Origin: Candidatus Altarchaeota archaeon
Lineage (GTDB): Archaea; Altiarchaeota; Altiarchaeia; IMC4; QMZM01
Assembly (NCBI GenBank): GCA_016931955.1
Contig: JAFGDV010000030.1
Span: forward strand, 1-7,878
Direction: 5' to 3'
Length of the DNA: 7,878 nucleotides
Part shown: piece by piece, positions 4,939 through 7,878 of the stretch
Layout of the letters: each line of letters opens with the position of its first letter
Position numbering within the stretch: position 1 is the first letter of the stretch
Position numbers and translations under genes: made by a program
The notes under the pieces: model-generated
The model's input: only the letters and a program-made list of their open reading frames with translations
Database searches by the model: none
Told to the model about the DNA's origin: nothing

Positions 4939-7203
4939 ATGGAGATGAAACTTCTCGGGCTTGAGCTGGAAAACTGGGCAGTGCATTCTAGACTTGATGT
5001 TTCATTAGAGAACAGCCTGCAGATCGATGGCAGAAACGGTACCGGGAAGAGCAGCATACTCGAAGCCCTTAGATTCATATTCGCGAAGGATGCCCGACGC
5101 TATGGTGGGAAGATAAAAAACGGCGCCAGAAGCAGCACCGTACGGCTCGCCTTTGAAGATAAGGGGAACGAATACTTGATAGAGAAAAGACTGCACTTGA
5201 AGAGGCCCTCAGAGGCTCGGATGCTCATCAACTCAGAGATGGTGGCTAGCACGCCCTCAGAGGTGTATAAGAGACTCCAGGATATTCTTCCAGAGGACGT
5301 ACTGGATAAGCTGCTCTATGTCCCACAGGATGGCCTAATTGAATTGATCGAGAACCTTCGGATTAAGGGCGGTAGACAGGAGCTTGACGCACTACTCGGC
5401 TTAGACCGCTTCGAGAAAATCTATAAAGGAGTTAGCGACGAAATTAAGGCTAAACAGCTGGTCTCTGATGAGGTCAACAATCAAGTCAGAAAATACGAGG
5501 AAGACGCAGAAGAAAGATACAATGAAATGATCCTTGGATTGGAGAAAGAAAACAAGGGGCTTGCGGAAAGGATCAATGAGGAGAACGGGAAACTCAGGTC
5601 ACTAGAATCCAAGATAAAAGAAACAGGTGAAGAGATCGAAAAGATGAGGGGGTTGAAGAAGGGAAAAGATACACTGGATAGAAAGATAAATGAATTAACC
5701 CTGAAGACTGCGGAAGACCGTAAGGAGATGGAGAACATAGCGCAGAACCTGGAGGCGCTTGAGGGGAAAAAGTCAAGGCTGACGGAGCTCAGAAAGTCGG
5801 CAGAGAAGCTTAGAGGGTATCATCTCCTCAAGAAGCCTCTCATGCAGCTTAGAAGGGAGGAAGAAAAGCTTGTGGACTTAGGGGATACAGCTGACGTCGA
5901 GAAGGATCTTACGGCCCTGGAAGAAGGACTCAAGTCTTTAAAGGACTTGAAAAAGAAACGTAGAGAGTATGAAGAGGAAGTAATAAAGACAGAGAAGGCC
6001 TTAGCCAGGGATAAACAAAAGCTTGAAGAGAATGAAGAGTACATAAGAAACCTTCACGACTTGACGGATAAGGCCAAGTGTCCGAGATGCGGTCAAAGAT
6101 TGACGAAAAAACATGTAGCAGATGAAACAAGGAAAACAAAAAAAGAGATAAATGTTCTCGAGAAGCATATTTCGGGGCTTGAAGAGGGGTTAAAGAATTC
6201 GGAGAAGGGTCTTGACGAAGCCTCTCTGGTCTTTGATGAGCTCAGGGGGAAAGAGGCTAAGGCACAGTACCTCAAAACAGAGTTAAAGAAGAGAGCCAAT
6301 GATAGAGACAACATAATAAAGCGGATAGAATCCTTGAGGCAAGAACTAAAGGATCTTGGCTTCAAGGATGAATCCATGGAATTCGTCGAATCCCGGGTTT
6401 CAGAGTTTGACAGTGTAGGAGGAGAAATCGCTGTAATCCAGGAAGAACTAGGCAAAGAGAAGACCTATTTGGAGAGAAAAGAAAAAATCACCTATGAACT
6501 GCGGAGCAGGGAAAAAGAGTTAGAAGAATGTAGAAAAAAATCAGAGAGCATAGAGTATGATGAAAAACTACTCGATGGGTTGTTGGATAGGAGGGAGGGA
6601 TTACAAAAAGAGGTTTATGGGCTGCAGAATGCCGTGAGGGAGTGCGTGCTCAAGAAGGGCTTCAATGAGAAAAGCATAGATGAGCTTCAATCTAAGAGGG
6701 ATGAATTCATCAGCCTTAAGGAGAGGGAGAAAAAGCTTATGAAGGAGATCAATCTATTGAAGGAGGCCCAGGAGATATTCCACACCAACAAGGGCATCGT
6801 GAAGTACCTCAGGGAGAGGTACATAGCTCAATTGAGTAATTACACAAGCCACTACTTTCAGAGGATCAACCAGAACCCAAAGTATAGGGAGATGGCATTC
6901 GATAAAGACTACAACATCGAAGTAAAGACAACAGAGGGTGTCTTCTCGCTGGATCAGCTCTCTGGCGGCGAGAAGGTTCAACTAGCAATCGCGTTGAGGA
7001 TCGCCCTCATAGAGCTGCTTTCTCCGATAAAGCTCCTCATACTGGATGAACCATTCGGCAGCCTGGACAAGGAGCACCGAGAGGTCCTCGGCGAGGCCTT
7101 GAATAGGATCGTTTTAGACAAACACGAGCAGCTTATTCTAGTGACTCACGTCGTTGTTGATTCACTGAATCTGCCTACAAAGCTGTCTCTGGGCGGATAC
7201 TAA
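4939..7203 (+). CDS. Rad50-like SMC-family ATPase with zinc-hook motif
   Basis: The 754-residue protein has the full Rad50-type plan: Walker A GRNGTGKSS (31-39), a Q-loop at YVPQDG (Q130), a first coiled-coil arm at about 165-375, a zinc hook CPRCG with C381 and C384, a second arm at about 390-615, the ABC signature LSGGEKVQLA (674-683), Walker B KLLILDEP (698-705, D703/E704), D-loop SLD (708-710) and H-loop H737 in VTH. Such ATPases clamp DNA, dimerise through the hook and drive a partner nuclease. It is somewhat shorter than a typical archaeal Rad50 (about 850-900 residues) because both arms are shorter, and no mre11, herA or nurA is adjacent. It may therefore be a Rad50 paralogue rather than the repair protein itself. 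Of three possible in-frame starts (TTG 4933, ATG 4939, ATG 4945), 4939 gives the usual N-terminus (MEMKLLGLELENW); no SD separates them. It follows dapA by 25 bases, so it is likely transcribed from the dapA promoter. Confidence 0.92.
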   Translation: MEMKLLGLELENWAVHSRLDVSLENSLQIDGRNGTGKSSILEALRFIFAKDARRYGGKIKNGARSSTVRLAFEDKGNEYLIEKRLHLKRPSEARMLINSEMVASTPSEVYKRLQDILPEDVLDKLLYVPQDGLIELIENLRIKGGRQELDALLGLDRFEKIYKGVSDEIKAKQLVSDEVNNQVRKYEEDAEERYNEMILGLEKENKGLAERINEENGKLRSLESKIKETGEEIEKMRGLKKGKDTLDRKINELTLKTAEDRKEMENIAQNLEALEGKKSRLTELRKSAEKLRGYHLLKKPLMQLRREEEKLVDLGDTADVEKDLTALEEGLKSLKDLKKKRREYEEEVIKTEKALARDKQKLEENEEYIRNLHDLTDKAKCPRCGQRLTKKHVADETRKTKKEINVLEKHISGLEEGLKNSEKGLDEASLVFDELRGKEAKAQYLKTELKKRANDRDNIIKRIESLRQELKDLGFKDESMEFVESRVSEFDSVGGEIAVIQEELGKEKTYLERKEKITYELRSREKELEECRKKSESIEYDEKLLDGLLDRREGLQKEVYGLQNAVRECVLKKGFNEKSIDELQSKRDEFISLKEREKKLMKEINLLKEAQEIFHTNKGIVKYLRERYIAQLSNYTSHYFQRINQNPKYREMAFDKDYNIEVKTTEGVFSLDQLSGGEKVQLAIALRIALIELLSPIKLLILDEPFGSLDKEHREVLGEALNRIVLDKHEQLILVTHVVVDSLNLPTKLSLGGY

Positions 7204-7209
7204 CATGGA

Positions 7210-7258
7210 GAGATATTACCATGGCGAGAGTGTTAAGATGTTATCATAGTAATATCTC
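7210..7258. repeat. 10-bp inverted repeat between the Rad50-like gene and the acylphosphatase gene
   Basis: GAGATATTAC (7210-7219) and GTAATATCTC (7249-7258) are perfect reverse complements separated by 29 bases. They fill the 61-base gap between two convergent genes. A second short hairpin, CCATC-TCT-GATGG (7268-7280), overlaps the acylphosphatase stop. A two-way termination or mRNA 3'-end structure is the simplest reading, but no T-run follows. Confidence 0.5.
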
Positions 7259-7264
7259 AACATA

Positions 7265-7558
7265 TCACCATCTCTGATGGGAGCACCGTATCTCAAAATC
7301 CCTGAATTTCTCCGATGCTTTGTTGAACTCTGTTTTAACGTCTGAGACCGACGCATAACTCGGACCATGATGGCACCACCCAACCATCTCCTTAACCAGA
7401 TCCTCTTCGCCTTCAAAGACGGCCTCAACCCTTCCATCTGGGAGATTACTCACCCAACCAGTAAGGCCTAAACGGCGAGCCTCATCGCGAGTGCTTGCCC
7501 GGAAAAAAACACCCTGAACCCTTCCACTAACGTAGACATGAGCTTGAATAGATGCCAT
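7265..7558 (-). CDS. acyP: Acylphosphatase
   Basis: This small (97-residue) cytosolic enzyme hydrolyses carboxyl-phosphate bonds such as those of acetyl-phosphate or 1,3-bisphosphoglycerate. The family signature is complete: GRVQGVFFRAST with catalytic R20, and GWVSNLPDGRVEAVFEGE with catalytic N38, then a GP pair at 65-66 near the usual position. Length is typical of the single-domain enzyme, so it is not a fragment of HypF, which carries the same domain. The start at 7558 is the only Met near the homology start. There is no SD, and the minus-strand TATA element ends about 16 bases upstream, suggesting a leaderless or nearly leaderless message. It converges on the Rad50-like gene and diverges from the small membrane ORF; neither neighbour suggests a specific metabolic role. 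Confidence 0.95.
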   Translation of the reverse strand: MASIQAHVYVSGRVQGVFFRASTRDEARRLGLTGWVSNLPDGRVEAVFEGEEDLVKEMVGWCHHGPSYASVSDVKTEFNKASEKFRDFEIRCSHQRW

Positions 7559-7573
7559 CCTATTACACTAAGG

Positions 7574-7596
7574 TATTTATAGACCAGCTATAAATA
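7574..7596. promoter_or_regulatory. Palindromic back-to-back TATA boxes (divergent promoters)
   Basis: TATTTATAG (7574-7582) and CTATAAATA (7588-7596) are perfect reverse complements five bases apart. Each strand thus carries a CTATAAATA box. The plus-strand box is centred about 25 bases before the ATG at 7617, the spacing expected for a leaderless transcript beginning at that codon. The minus-strand box is about 20 bases before the acylphosphatase ATG. The boxes are too close for two initiation complexes to bind comfortably at once. Confidence 0.6.
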
Positions 7597-7616
7597 GAGT
7601 AACGACTGCTAAGAAG

Positions 7617-7829
7617 ATGAACCCACTACCAGAACTCGGGGAAGTATCCGATGATCTCCCCCTGCTATGCGAAAAAATCAAGGACGGAAAATATTCCCAG
7701 AAAGCAACCGTGATCTTAGCCTTAAAGATCCTGTTAATCTCCTTCCTCCTAAGCTTCATCAATGGGATACTTGTTTCCTACAGCAAACTCGAAAAAATCA
7801 ACAACCACACCCTAAAGGGTGTGGTATGA
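7617..7829 (+). CDS. Small single-helix membrane protein, probably truncated at its 3' end
   Basis: The 70-residue ORF has an acidic N-terminal part (PELGEVSDDLPLLCEKIKDG) and one clear membrane helix at about residues 30-53 (ATVILALKILLISFLLSFINGILV). I recognise no family. It is likely real because a TATA box sits about 25 bases before its ATG, and its codon choice resembles the neighbouring genes. Its last nine or so codons (from about 7800) lie in a hairpin that resembles the right end of an IS200/IS605 element. The native C-terminus may therefore have been lost by insertion, and the residues NNHTLKGVV may come from the element. The overlapping minus-strand frame at 7577-7762 also contains hydrophobic residues but lacks a promoter in the right place. 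Confidence 0.5.
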   Translation: MNPLPELGEVSDDLPLLCEKIKDGKYSQKATVILALKILLISFLLSFINGILVSYSKLEKINNHTLKGVV

Positions 7830-7834
7830 ACTTA
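7798..7834 (-). mobile_element. Probable right end of an IS200/IS605 (TnpB-type) element, read leftward
   Basis: A near-perfect palindrome at 7804-7825 has arms ACCACACCCT and AGGGTGTGGT around AA. On the minus strand its tip reads CCCTTTAGGG and it is followed by TTGTTGA (7804-7798) and then six T. Hairpins tipped with CTTTAG followed by a short G/T stretch ending in TTGA are, from memory, common at the right ends of archaeal and cyanobacterial TnpB-type elements. That orientation would put tnpB to the right of the window, transcribed leftward. An ordinary hairpin-plus-T-run terminator for a minus-strand gene is the main alternative. Confidence 0.45.
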
Positions 7835-7878
7835 CAAAGTCGGCAAGTATGAGGCATTCATCTGCGACTTCAAAGTCG
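7812..7878 (-). other. Possible 3' end of a minus-strand gene (partial, unidentified)
   Basis: Two minus-strand frames enter from the right edge. One ends at TAG (7812-7814) with the C-terminus ADECLILADFVSSYHTL, reading through the hairpin. The other ends at TAA (7832-7834) with SQMNASYLPTL, stopping just before the hairpin, as expected for a tnpB gene. Too little is present to identify either. A plus-strand frame after the TGA at 7827 is also open to the edge but has no start codon. Confidence 0.25.

Noticed and set aside
7577-7762. Minus-strand 61-codon frame overlapping the small membrane ORF
   Set aside because: It runs across the palindromic promoter region and has no suitably placed TATA box or SD; the plus-strand frame has better promoter spacing.
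7827-7878. Readthrough of the TGA at 7827 as selenocysteine, continuing TYKVGKYEAFICDFKV
   Set aside because: The same frame is open to the window edge, but nothing else suggests selenocysteine; a frame open for only about 50 bases is expected by chance, and the IS-end reading explains the junction more simply.
1-7878. CRISPR array, tRNA or rRNA genes
   Set aside because: No regularly spaced direct repeats, no cloverleaf with conserved TTCGA arm, and no rRNA-like sequence were seen on either strand.

Overview
The window reads as a piece of an archaeal chromosome of moderate GC. The strongest evidence is a complete fibrillarin-type rRNA 2'-O-methyltransferase (FlpA). It is supported by TATA-box promoters placed so that several genes would be leaderless, a GGTGAT Shine-Dalgarno before one gene, and a CYTH-domain protein, a Rad50-like ATPase and an archaeal-style CWB2 surface protein. 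I cannot fix the lineage from these genes. A euryarchaeote-like or uncultivated archaeal genome is the most I would say.

Layout, left to right. (1) The left edge carries two perfect hairpins that abut each other, lying inside a short open frame whose stop overlaps the start of a NifX/NifB-C-type protein (81-458, +). (2) A minus-strand two-gene operon follows: a shortened CYTH (CyaB-like) protein (1265-1678) whose stop overlaps the start of a six-helix membrane protein (462-1268). (3) Diverging from it is a 537-residue secreted CWB2 protein (1728-3341, +) with a long helical C-terminal half. (4) flpA (3347-3994, -) converges on that gene with a 5-base gap and diverges from dapA. (5) dapA (4035-4913, +) and an orphan Rad50-like ATPase (4939-7203, +) form a probable two-gene operon. 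(6) An acylphosphatase (7265-7558, -) converges on it. (7) A palindromic pair of back-to-back TATA boxes separates the acylphosphatase from a small one-helix membrane ORF (7617-7829, +). That ORF runs into a hairpin that looks like the right end of an IS200/IS605 (TnpB-type) element lying mostly beyond the window.

The genes do not form one pathway. Housekeeping functions (rRNA methylation, lysine/diaminopimelate synthesis, acyl-phosphate hydrolysis, DNA-end processing type ATPase) are mixed with envelope proteins. Every coding strand switch has either a short AT-rich divergent promoter (1679-1727, 3995-4034, 7559-7616) or a very short convergent junction. The least ordinary items are the CYTH protein lacking a central block, the Cys-bracketed helical repeats in the CWB2 protein, the Rad50-like ATPase without Mre11/HerA/NurA next to it, and the IS-end signature at the right edge. 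I found no CRISPR array, tRNA or rRNA, and no convincing new multi-gene defence system.
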